Source: Desulfobacula sp. (GTDB lineage: Bacteria > Desulfobacterota > Desulfobacteria > Desulfobacterales > Desulfobacteraceae). Taken from it: a DNA stretch of 64,000 bases. Under the pieces are notes generated by a model. That model searched no databases. It had not been told where the DNA came from and worked only from the letters and a program-made list of their open reading frames with translations. The stretch covers positions 1 to 64,000 of the forward strand of contig JANQML010000031.1 in the NCBI GenBank assembly GCA_028280105.1. The letters run 5' to 3'. The translations under genes and the position numbers were made by a program. Shown here one piece after another: positions 55,675-63,281 of the stretch. Every line of letters starts with the position of its first letter. Within the stretch, counting starts at the first letter, position 1.

Positions 55675-56706
55675 TTAATCCTGTGGATATCTTGGAAATG
55701 TTTCCTCAAACCATGCTTTTGTTTCGTATGCCTGAATCATATGTTCCACCGGAACATCGTAGGGAAGATCTCAGCCGGGCGCAAACGTGTATCCGTGGGA
55801 ACCGCCTGCGGCAAGACTGACAATGGCGTCCTCCCTGGGGGATATCAACCCCAGACTTAAGGAGAGGGTCAACTTCAGATTACCGCCGAAACCGACACCG
55901 TATTTTCTGGCTTTATCCCTGACATAGTTCATGTTTAATTGCTCATCAATGGCAATGCCATGGGTACCGATTTTACAAACTTCATCCATAACCTTTGTGC
56001 AATCCCCGCAGATAAAGAATGAAGAGGTGAGACCGGCATCATTAATAGCTTTGATTGACGCCTGGCAATGGGGTGTTACAAACTCACGGAATGTTGTATC
56101 CTTGATCTGGGAAGCCACCGGATCGACAATGGCCACAATGTCACAGCCCATCTCAATATAGAATTTACTGGCTGCTTCGCATACTGTTCCGGCATACTCA
56201 AGAACGGCATTTGCAAATTCTTTATTTTTATACACATCGGTGAAAATACGAACACCGGCAAGGTGGGATGCCAGGGTCAAGGGTCCGCAAACCAATCCCA
56301 TCATTGCGCAATCCAGCGCGTCCAGCTGCGGCTTGGCAATTTTAGCAGCCTCAAACAGAATCGGCCAGCGCCCATCCGCTTTTGTGGGAACGGTCAACCC
56401 GGCTTCTTCCGGTGTTTGATCCGAACAGGGATGTGTGGACACGGAAGGCACATTGTCTTCCCACCATTTTAATTCACTTCCCACAGAGTGGGCTTCAACG
56501 GAAAGATCGAATGAGAGCGGAATTCCGTCTGCTTTATACTCTGTCGCCGTTTGAACAACCCCTTTTGCCATTAATTCGGCACTTTTCAGATAATCATCGG
56601 CCTTCTCATTGATTAAGAACGCACAATGAACACCTGCATAAGGAACCCAGGGAGCTGAATCGGTTCGTTTGCCTCTGTAGGCATCGATCAACGTCTGTTT
56701 TGACAT
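55675..56706 (-). CDS. Selenocysteine-containing MtaA/UroD-superfamily methyltransferase
   Basis: Members of this superfamily (MtaA, MtbA, CmuA) transfer methyl groups from methyl-corrinoid proteins to thiols via a zinc-bound thiolate. The ATG at 56706 has GGAGG eight bases upstream. The frame meets TGA at 55771-55773 and then continues to TAA at 55675-55677: 343 residues with U312 in GYTFAPG-U-DLPYDVPVE. Cys-type relatives read APGC-D-L-P there, the third zinc ligand. The usual HxC pair reads F231-I-C233, so the histidine ligand is replaced. A perfect 7-bp stem with a GGT loop follows the UGA. Without recoding the C-terminal ligand and last 31 residues are lost. True uroporphyrinogen decarboxylase is unlikely. 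Confidence 0.85.
55741..55757 (-). promoter_or_regulatory. SECIS-like hairpin for methyltransferase U312
   Basis: ATGTTCC and GGAACAT form a perfect 7-bp stem with the loop GGT, 13 bases after the UGA. It is the best of the five candidates. Confidence 0.75.
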
Positions 56707-56917
56707 ACTTGTTGCCTCCTCATTTATCCGGTTAAAATATCGACTCTCTTGAGATGAACACTGTCCATTAAATGTCATAGTACGGAAATGACTACAGAGT
56801 AAATAGTCCCAAAGTCTATTTTTTAACGACAAAAAAATGATTTTCAACAAATATAGGCCGACCCGGAATTCACATCAAAACATAATCTTTCCGGCACACC
56901 TTCCAAGATCCTTGACA

Positions 56918-58408
56918 TCAAGCATTTTCCTTAAATATCAGCCGGTTGATATCATCGGTAATCATAGATTTTTCTTCACTGATATGAAACGGGGCTTTGT
57001 TGCTTTCAAATTTTTGTAAAAGAGAAAAGAAGAGATCGATCAAATACTGATTGACCCGGTCGGAGACATTTTCAACCGGATCTTTCCAGTAAACCGGAGA
57101 ACGGTCATCCGACATGCTCCGCAATACCTTGTGACAGGCACCCATCACCAGATCGGTCATCTGCTTTACACGGGGATCTGCAAATCGGACCCGTCCTTCA
57201 AACCCGAAGATTCCCTGCTTTTCAAGCCGTCCCTGTTCCTCAAAAATCCGATACCCCCGGGTTCCGGCAAGCACGATCTGGCGATGGCACAAGAGATTAA
57301 CGGTCCGGTCCAGACGGTCCAGCAGTCCATTTTTCATCAAAAATTGGATATTTTCCCTTAAATCACCCAGTCTGCTGTCCGGCACAAACATGAGAAAGCC
57401 GATCTCAGGTTCGATTCCGTACTGCCTGCACAGACGGATGGCAGCACTTGCCCGGGACGGTCCGGAAGACTTGCCGATGGAACCTAGGACAGCCTCTGAT
57501 CCGGATTCTACCCCCATGAGGAGGCTGTTGAACCCGGAGGCAACCAGGTGCCCGAGAATCGCTTCATCCAGATCCCCGGGGCGTGTTTCCATGCCGAACC
57601 GGATACCCAGCGGCCGAATGAGTTCCATCAATTTGATCGCTCTTTTTTTACCGGCTTTACCCGGGCCGATAAAGTTGGGATCGGCAAAATAGAAATCTTT
57701 AACCCCAAGGTCCACCAGACCTGTTATCTCTTTTACTATATTTTCAGGGGATCTTCCCCGCCAGAGCGCCCCCTGGTTATAGAAAGAGGGAACCGGGCAG
57801 AAGCTGCAGTGATTATAGCACCCGCGGCTGGCCAGAATTGTGACCACCCCATCCAGGGAGAGTCGCTTTGGAAAGACAAACCGGTCAATCTGCCTGACAG
57901 GGGCTCTTTGCCTCTCTTTTCTGTCTTTAATACAGGACGGCAACGCCAGACCCTGAATCGTTTCAAGGGTGTCACCCCGTTGCAGGGCATCGGCAAGCTC
58001 CACCAGGGTCTCCTCAAACTCTCCAACTGCAATGGAGTCAAGACCATCCCGGGATTTAAAAATCTCCCTGTAGACCAGTGAAGGGAAGAAACCAAATAAG
58101 TTGATGTGGCCGGAAAACCCTTTTTCTTTCAATTCAGACAGAAATTTAAAGAAAACCGGGGTGTTCTCCCAAAAATAGACGGTGTTAATACAGAGCAGAT
58201 CCGGCTGAATTGCCAAAAGCTCATCTGCCGCCGTTTCAAATGTCAGAGATGCGGCAGATGAATCCAGCAGCCGGGTTTCATATCCGGCATCTTCCAAAGC
58301 GGCTGCCGCATATCCGGCCATCAGACAGGACCACAACGGTGTATTTGCAATATCGTTAAACCGTTTTTCAGATAACATTCGCGGGTGCTCAAATACACAG
58401 ATTCTCAT
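56918..58408 (-). CDS. B12-binding-type radical SAM protein, BzaE-like candidate
   Basis: This 496-residue protein has an N-terminal B12-binding-like Rossmann domain (about 1-150, GYETRLLDSSA, INLFGFFPSL). A radical SAM domain follows with the CxxxCxxC motif in SRGCYNHCSFC at about 196-203, and a C-terminal helical part completes it. B12-dependent radical SAM enzymes methylate unreactive carbons. It is the third gene after a cobalamin riboswitch, behind a methyltransferase and another radical SAM gene, which is the order bzaC-bzaD-bzaE of anaerobic lower-ligand synthesis. The start has AGG about ten bases ahead. Other substrates are possible. Confidence 0.7.
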   Translation of the reverse strand: MRICVFEHPRMLSEKRFNDIANTPLWSCLMAGYAAAALEDAGYETRLLDSSAASLTFETAADELLAIQPDLLCINTVYFWENTPVFFKFLSELKEKGFSGHINLFGFFPSLVYREIFKSRDGLDSIAVGEFEETLVELADALQRGDTLETIQGLALPSCIKDRKERQRAPVRQIDRFVFPKRLSLDGVVTILASRGCYNHCSFCPVPSFYNQGALWRGRSPENIVKEITGLVDLGVKDFYFADPNFIGPGKAGKKRAIKLMELIRPLGIRFGMETRPGDLDEAILGHLVASGFNSLLMGVESGSEAVLGSIGKSSGPSRASAAIRLCRQYGIEPEIGFLMFVPDSRLGDLRENIQFLMKNGLLDRLDRTVNLLCHRQIVLAGTRGYRIFEEQGRLEKQGIFGFEGRVRFADPRVKQMTDLVMGACHKVLRSMSDDRSPVYWKDPVENVSDRVNQYLIDLFFSLLQKFESNKAPFHISEEKSMITDDINRLIFKENA

Positions 58409-58417
58409 CAGGGTCTC

Positions 58418-59737
58418 CTATTCCACACCCAGCCTGGAAAAGATGCCTGCCGTGTGGCAGATGGTTTCAAATTCATGAAGCAGGCCGGCATAGGGTTCGG
58501 GGTTATGATAAACAGGGTATAATAAATCGGCTTTTTCTGACAGATCCCCGGATTTTATCAATTGCTTGGTCATGGGTGCCCCGGGATATAACCGGACAGG
58601 GTTAAAAATGACGGCACCTAAATTTTTAGCAGATGCATGGATATCCAGGATATCTTCAAGCGTCTGTTTTGCCTCAAGCCGATGGGCATCTGTTTCCCCG
58701 GGAAGATTAAGCAAAAAATGACACATGGTCAGAATGCCGGTCCGGGCCGTCAGCCTGGATGCATTTAAAAGCGTCTCCTTTGTCATCTGTTTGTTAAGGT
58801 ATGTCAACCCATGCCCGGTCAGGGCATCGCCGGAAAAATAGATCGCAGCCAGACCGGCCTTTTCAGCCCGGGCCAGGGAAGCCGGGGTCAGTGTGTCTTC
58901 CCTGAAAAAACCGGTCCACTGCACGGATAGCCTTCTTTGGATCAGCTCCCGGCAGATCGCCTCAAAATGATCCAGGGGCCGGTTTATCACCGGATCCGTG
59001 AAATGAAAAAGATGGACTCCGTATTCCCGGCCCAGCATCTCCATTTCATCCACAATGGCCGCAGGGTGCCGGAGCCGCATCCGGGTGCCGCCTAAAAACG
59101 GATAGAGGCAGTACCCGCATCTCAGGTCACATCCGCGTTTTCCCTCAATCCCCATGGCAGCCACATAGGTATTGCCCCGGGTGTAATCACGGGGGGAAAA
59201 GGAGCGAACATCGATTTTCGGAATGTCGTCCATACCTGTCCGAGCCCCCATGGGATTGGACCGCACCTGGCCGTTTTCCCGCCACAATATCCCCGGAATA
59301 TTCCACCGGTTTAAAACCGGGGCCAGCAATTGCGGGAAAACACGCTCCCCCTCCCCTTTCAACCCAATATCAATCTGGGGAACTTCGTGCATCAATCGCT
59401 GGGCAAAAAGAGAGAATGCCGGTCCCCCGGCAAGAATTCTTGCCCCGGGCACCAGGTGCCGGCAGAGGCGGGCAGCAGTTTTAAGAGACGAGACATAGGA
59501 TGCATGGTTTCCGGCCAACGGGTCAATGTTCCGAAATGACAGTGTGATGACGTCAGGCGTTGTCTCCTCTAAAAGGGTCTTGAGCCGCTCCCAGGGATCG
59601 GGGAAGAGGTTCATGTCCAGAGCATGCTTTTCCATGGTAGCAGGAATGGTGGAAGAGAGCCTTGAAAGGCCCAGCGGATAAACCTTTTCTCCGGCTCCCA
59701 GATGGGAGGTGGGAACCTGAACCAGCAATACCGACAT
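58418..59737 (-). CDS. B12-binding-type radical SAM protein, BzaD-like candidate
   Basis: This 439-residue protein begins SVLLVQVPTSHLGAGEKVYPLGLSRL. A B12-binding-like domain (about 1-165) is followed by a radical SAM core with GKRGCDLRCGYC at about residue 198. It has HLPGETD-like and metal-binding residues in the C-terminal half (FLLNLPGETDAHR). This N terminus resembles the lower-ligand radical SAM family that I know as BzaD, which methylates a benzimidazole carbon. It lies two bases after the methyltransferase gene, before the BzaE-like gene. The assignment is by context and resemblance and is not confirmed by search. Confidence 0.7.
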   Translation of the reverse strand: MSVLLVQVPTSHLGAGEKVYPLGLSRLSSTIPATMEKHALDMNLFPDPWERLKTLLEETTPDVITLSFRNIDPLAGNHASYVSSLKTAARLCRHLVPGARILAGGPAFSLFAQRLMHEVPQIDIGLKGEGERVFPQLLAPVLNRWNIPGILWRENGQVRSNPMGARTGMDDIPKIDVRSFSPRDYTRGNTYVAAMGIEGKRGCDLRCGYCLYPFLGGTRMRLRHPAAIVDEMEMLGREYGVHLFHFTDPVINRPLDHFEAICRELIQRRLSVQWTGFFREDTLTPASLARAEKAGLAAIYFSGDALTGHGLTYLNKQMTKETLLNASRLTARTGILTMCHFLLNLPGETDAHRLEAKQTLEDILDIHASAKNLGAVIFNPVRLYPGAPMTKQLIKSGDLSEKADLLYPVYHNPEPYAGLLHEFETICHTAGIFSRLGVE

Positions 59738-59739
59738 GA

Positions 59740-61284
59740 CTACTCCAGCATCAAAAGGCCCATGTATTTGACATATTGGCCTTTTTCTCTGACAGGGGTT
59801 AATGGAATTCCGGCATTCCTGACCGTTGAATAGACATCAATACCACAGCTCTCCATGGCCGGCCGTGCCAGTTTATGGTTCCTGCACGACCCGTCTTCCG
59901 GGCAGGCCGGGCAAACCGGGCAGGGTCCGGCCCCGAATACCAGCGCCTTTGGAAATCCTTCAAGAAAGGCCTTTCGTTCAAAGGCCAGCAGCCGGTCATG
60001 AAATTCTTTGCCCGGCGGTGCGCCCTGTACCAGGACCGCCCGGGAATAGGCATCCAGCAGGATACGGGTTTCCGTATATCTCATCCCGTTGGGAGGGCAC
60101 TGCAGATTCTTGCCGTACATGTCACAGCCGTACCGGCATTTGAATTCAACCCAGGGAGCGGTTACAACGGCCTTGGGATCAATACCCACACACCGATCAA
60201 AGCCGATCTCACCGGCCCAGTCCAGCCAGGGGGCTCTGTTTAAACCGATTTTTTCCTTGCCCCCGGCAACGATGACGGCCGTATCCGTTGCTAAATCCCT
60301 GATTTCAACATGGGGAAGATTGAACCTCTCAATCCACCGGACAAGGGTCTCCGCCTCATGACAGGTGCCGTTATACGTATTGAGCATCATGGCAAGATCG
60401 TATAACAATCCCTTTTGGGGATGCCCGCCTTTGCGGTCCGGAAAATAATCATGAATGACGATCCGTCCGTCTCTTTTCAACAGGGAAACCGCTTTTCCCA
60501 ACAGATCCTTTGCCTCCTGCCGACCATAGGCGTGGAGAAAATTACTTAGAATGATCAGGCCGAACTGCTCCTGGAACCGAAAGGTTCTGAAATCTCCGCC
60601 CACGGCACGGATACCTTCCCAGTACAGGGGATTTGAATAGAGCTGCCTGGCCGCATCAATGGTTTCAGGCAGGTCAAACAGAACGGCATCCCTGTTTTCA
60701 GCGTGGGGACACAAGGCACGGATCATACTGCCGGCTCCCCCTCCCACGTCAAGGACGGGCCCCTGAATATCGGTACGACCGAACAGCTCGGCCACTTCAT
60801 TGGCCTTCTGTTTTATAATCGTATCAGTGGCTTTGAGATAATGGATGTTCCTGTCTCGATATCCCGCCTTTCCGGGCTTGGGCCGGGGAACTAGGGAGAC
60901 CGTGTCAGACAATCGGCTCCAGTTGGGCCGCATATACTGCCGGTAAAGAAAAAAATCCCCCATATAAGACGGCTTGCCCGGAACCAGAAACCGGGATGCG
61001 ATCTGGCTGTTATACCAGGATCCCTTATCCGTACCCACCAGCCCCATGCGTTCCATACACCGGAGCAAGCGGCCCAGTTCATCCGCCCTGCAAGAGGCCC
61101 GGGCAGCAATGTCATGCAGATCCGATCCGTTGTTCTCGATAATCCTGAACAGCTCCAGTTCCAATGCAGCGAAAAAGACCTCGGAATACCAATAAGCGCA
61201 GGAGAGATCTTCAAGGTATTGAAAACCGGTCTGCCCTAAGTCTGCCTTTTTGAAGCCAAGCATTTCCATCCCGTCAGTTTCCAT
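59740..61284 (-). CDS. O-methyltransferase fused to DUF2284, BzaC-like candidate
   Basis: This 514-residue fusion starts with a winged-helix dimerisation domain (about 15-95) and a SAM-binding methyltransferase (about 100-335: VLDVGGGAGSMIRAL, GGDFRTF, LSNFLHAYG, IHDYFPD). This is the hydroxyneurosporene-type O-methyltransferase layout found in BzaC. From about 345 it continues into a DUF2284 cysteine-rich part (VEFKCRYGCDMYGKNLQCPPN, PCPVCPACPEDGSCRN, ARPAMESCGIDVY). A cobalamin riboswitch and terminator precede it. The first ATG is used, and a second in-frame one is 15 bases on with no better ribosome site. The fusion may be unusual. Confidence 0.72.
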   Translation of the reverse strand: METDGMEMLGFKKADLGQTGFQYLEDLSCAYWYSEVFFAALELELFRIIENNGSDLHDIAARASCRADELGRLLRCMERMGLVGTDKGSWYNSQIASRFLVPGKPSYMGDFFLYRQYMRPNWSRLSDTVSLVPRPKPGKAGYRDRNIHYLKATDTIIKQKANEVAELFGRTDIQGPVLDVGGGAGSMIRALCPHAENRDAVLFDLPETIDAARQLYSNPLYWEGIRAVGGDFRTFRFQEQFGLIILSNFLHAYGRQEAKDLLGKAVSLLKRDGRIVIHDYFPDRKGGHPQKGLLYDLAMMLNTYNGTCHEAETLVRWIERFNLPHVEIRDLATDTAVIVAGGKEKIGLNRAPWLDWAGEIGFDRCVGIDPKAVVTAPWVEFKCRYGCDMYGKNLQCPPNGMRYTETRILLDAYSRAVLVQGAPPGKEFHDRLLAFERKAFLEGFPKALVFGAGPCPVCPACPEDGSCRNHKLARPAMESCGIDVYSTVRNAGIPLTPVREKGQYVKYMGLLMLE

Positions 61285-61351
61285 TTATGCCACACCCAAG
61301 TCCTGTCTGTTTAATACCGAAAAAAACACCGGCGATTTGATTGACGGCCAT

Positions 61352-61383
61352 AAAAAAACCCAAGCCGACAGTGTCAGCCCGGG
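61352..61383 (-). terminator. Riboswitch expression-platform terminator
   Basis: On the minus strand an 11-bp stem (61373-61383 against 61359-61369, three G-U pairs) with a 3-base loop is followed by seven Us. It lies between the cobalamin riboswitch and the methyltransferase gene, so B12 binding would end transcription early. Confidence 0.85.
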
Positions 61384-61420
61384 GATTTGCCGTCTCTCCG
61401 AGACGTTTTACAATACCTGT

Positions 61421-61630
61421 TCGTCAGATATTCTGGCTTGTGGATCAATCTACTGACCGCGCCTTCCCATGCTGCTTCGACCCTTAGATCTTTGTCAGCA
61501 CAGTGGCATGATGCGGTGTTCGTCCCCACTTACAGCGGCGGGTCCGCCCCGGTTTCTCACCGGGTTTCCTGCAAACGGCTATTTTTATATCGTTTTTTTA
61601 TTTCCCCGGGTTCCGGTCACCGTAAATCCG
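61421..61630 (-). promoter_or_regulatory. Cobalamin riboswitch
   Basis: The minus strand holds the conserved parts of an adenosylcobalamin-type riboswitch in the right order: GAAACCCGGTGAGAAACCGG, GCTGTAA, GCCACTG, GGGAAGGCG and AAGCCAGAATATCTGAC. An intrinsic terminator follows 38 bases later and then the BzaC-like gene, so it is a transcriptional off-switch. The 5' edge is approximate. Confidence 0.9.
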
Positions 61631-61701
61631 AAGAAAGGGTATATTACCAGAGACCACGGATAAATCAAGAAAGAATACCTTATTAAAAGCTTCTTCAGGA
61701 T

Positions 61702-62322
61702 TCAATCCAATAGAATAATGGAATAATATTTAAAGGTCTCTTTTAAGTCGGTGGCGATTTGGGTGCCGATACCGATATTTTTTAACGTGCCCACCAGATC
61801 GATTGCCAATGATTCGACCGTGGGTCGTTTTTCCATGGGAAACCGGCAGTTTTCAGGGTATGCGCATTTCTTACAGAGAGAGCAGGCCCCGCTGACAAGA
61901 CCGAATGCCTTGTCAAACCCTTCAAGAAACAAAAACCGTTCCAAAGATACGGTTCCCTTCCAGTACCGGACCTGATCCGTCCGTTTCTTATTGGTGTCCC
62001 GGTAAAATTCACTGCAGGTCTGATTGCCGATCAGCATCAATGCCGTGGTATATTCGGTAAGAAGCTCCCGCACCTCTGATATGGTCGGGGTGGCCGGCGG
62101 ACAGGACCAGTTGGAGTTGAACTGGGCACACCCGTATCGGCATTTTAAATTCACCCAGTTGGCGATGACGATCTGCTCCGTACCCAAGGGAAGGATGGAT
62201 TCCAATCCGTATTTTTTACCCTGGATATGCAATTTTTTTAGTAACTTGTCGGAAACCCCTTCAGTTGTACGGAAAGATTTGCGAATGGGTACGATTTTTT
62301 TTAAATGACCGGCTGGGCTCAT
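61702..62322 (-). CDS. DUF2284 metal-binding protein
   Basis: This 206-residue protein has the DUF2284 pattern of conserved cysteines: LKCRYGCAQFNSNWSCPP at about 59-76 and CSLCKKCAYPENCRFP at about 150, with PTVESLAIDLVGTL. It is predicted to bind metal or an Fe-S cluster, and its role is unknown. The same domain is fused to the methyltransferase downstream. Its ATG overlaps the stop of the preceding thioredoxin-like gene (TGATG), so the two are translationally coupled. Its stop lies about 70 bases from the riboswitch. Confidence 0.8.
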   Translation of the reverse strand: MSPAGHLKKIVPIRKSFRTTEGVSDKLLKKLHIQGKKYGLESILPLGTEQIVIANWVNLKCRYGCAQFNSNWSCPPATPTISEVRELLTEYTTALMLIGNQTCSEFYRDTNKKRTDQVRYWKGTVSLERFLFLEGFDKAFGLVSGACSLCKKCAYPENCRFPMEKRPTVESLAIDLVGTLKNIGIGTQIATDLKETFKYYSIILLD

Positions 62323-62735
62323 CAGGCACGTCCTTTTCCCGTTGGATGGATCCCGGGATTCTTCGGGTTGGTGGTTTGATTAATATATTCTTGTATGGCG
62401 GCGGTTAATTCTTCCGGAAGGGGTACGGTTGTAAAAAGAACGTCACCGTTGATCAATATGGTTGGGACAGAGAGCAGCTTACCTGCCCGTTTACAGAGTT
62501 TCATAAACCGGCTTGCATTTTTGAGTCCACCCCGGCGAACCACCGTCTGAATCTCAATTTGATCGCCAAAGGTTTCAGCAACCATATCCACGGTATTGAC
62601 GGCGTAATCATACATCACGCAATGAACTCTCTCGCAAATAATTTCAACCAAAACCGGTGCGTTACCCTTTGCAATCCGTTCCTCAACTTTTCTGAACTTC
62701 GTATGCCAGTTACATTTTAAATCATTCGCACCCAT
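62322..62735 (-). CDS. Thioredoxin-like protein E with changed active site
   Basis: This 137-residue protein aligns by eye with the thioredoxin-like proteins A-D: ERVHCVMYDYAVNTVDM corresponds to UTACVYMAESVK and KLLSVPTILINGDVLFTT to the PSIAIDG motif. The first residue of the CxxC site is arginine, so only the resolving-type cysteine is left, and another cysteine lies two residues further upstream. It might be a regulatory or assembly paralogue, not an oxidoreductase. Its stop overlaps the DUF2284 start. The start codon is uncertain because the ribosome site CAGGG is only a few bases before ATG. Confidence 0.65.
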   Translation of the reverse strand: MGANDLKCNWHTKFRKVEERIAKGNAPVLVEIICERVHCVMYDYAVNTVDMVAETFGDQIEIQTVVRRGGLKNASRFMKLCKRAGKLLSVPTILINGDVLFTTVPLPEELTAAIQEYINQTTNPKNPGIHPTGKGRA

Positions 62736-62825
62736 TGCCCTGCCCGATTCGTTAAAGACCGGAATGAATCGTTTCTAAATCCATCCCTTTTTATATTTGC
62801 ACTCTTTTATTACATTCTTTTTTAT

Positions 62826-63155
62826 TTAACATTTTTGTTCAAAATTAAAGCCGACATCCTTGGGAACCGCAAGCCCCAACGTCACTTCCACCGTCTTTAC
62901 TATGGCAGTTGGGACCGGGCAGGCCAGATGGCATCCGGCCCTTTGAGCAGAAATAAAAATCGGGTTGCCGGTTACGGGTATAAACAGATCGTTCATATTC
63001 ATTTCATTCAGATCTGCCGAGAGTTTTTTGATCATCTCACACCGGGATTCCACAATTTCAAAACCGGCAACCCGTTTTTCCTTTTTCCAGGCTTTAATTT
63101 TGCATGAGAATCCGCACACTCCCGGATCCACACTTAAACAAACCTTGTCCGTCAT
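62826..63155 (-). CDS. Small cysteine-containing protein, function unknown
   Basis: This 109-residue protein has cysteines in KVCLSVDPGVCGFSCKIKAW, VESRCEM, GCHLACPVP and at its end. I think it belongs to a small uncharacterised family found next to corrinoid methyltransferases in anaerobes, but cannot confirm this. The many cysteines suggest metal binding. It lies between the thioredoxin-like E gene and the RACo-type activator, on the same strand, about 130 bases after the latter. Confidence 0.6.
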   Translation of the reverse strand: MTDKVCLSVDPGVCGFSCKIKAWKKEKRVAGFEIVESRCEMIKKLSADLNEMNMNDLFIPVTGNPIFISAQRAGCHLACPVPTAIVKTVEVTLGLAVPKDVGFNFEQKC

Positions 63156-63173
63156 AAAAACCTGCCCGTTAGT

Positions 63174-63209
63174 CGGATTTTTTTAAAAAGGCGGATTTTT
63201 TTAAAAAGG
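63174..63209. repeat. Exact tandem 18-base repeat
   Basis: Two adjacent identical copies of CGGATTTTTTTAAAAAGG (63174-63191 and 63192-63209) lie in the gap after the RACo-type gene. They may be slippage duplicates of a weak stem. Function unknown. Confidence 0.8.
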
Positions 63210-63281
63210 TATCAGCCGGTATCGCCCTGGAAAACTATGAATGAAAACCAATCAACGATTCCCGGCTGATCCCCCCCCCAA

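Noticed and set aside
57548..58081. 177-residue plus-strand ORF
   Set aside because: It is antisense to a clear radical SAM gene and has no recognisable motif.
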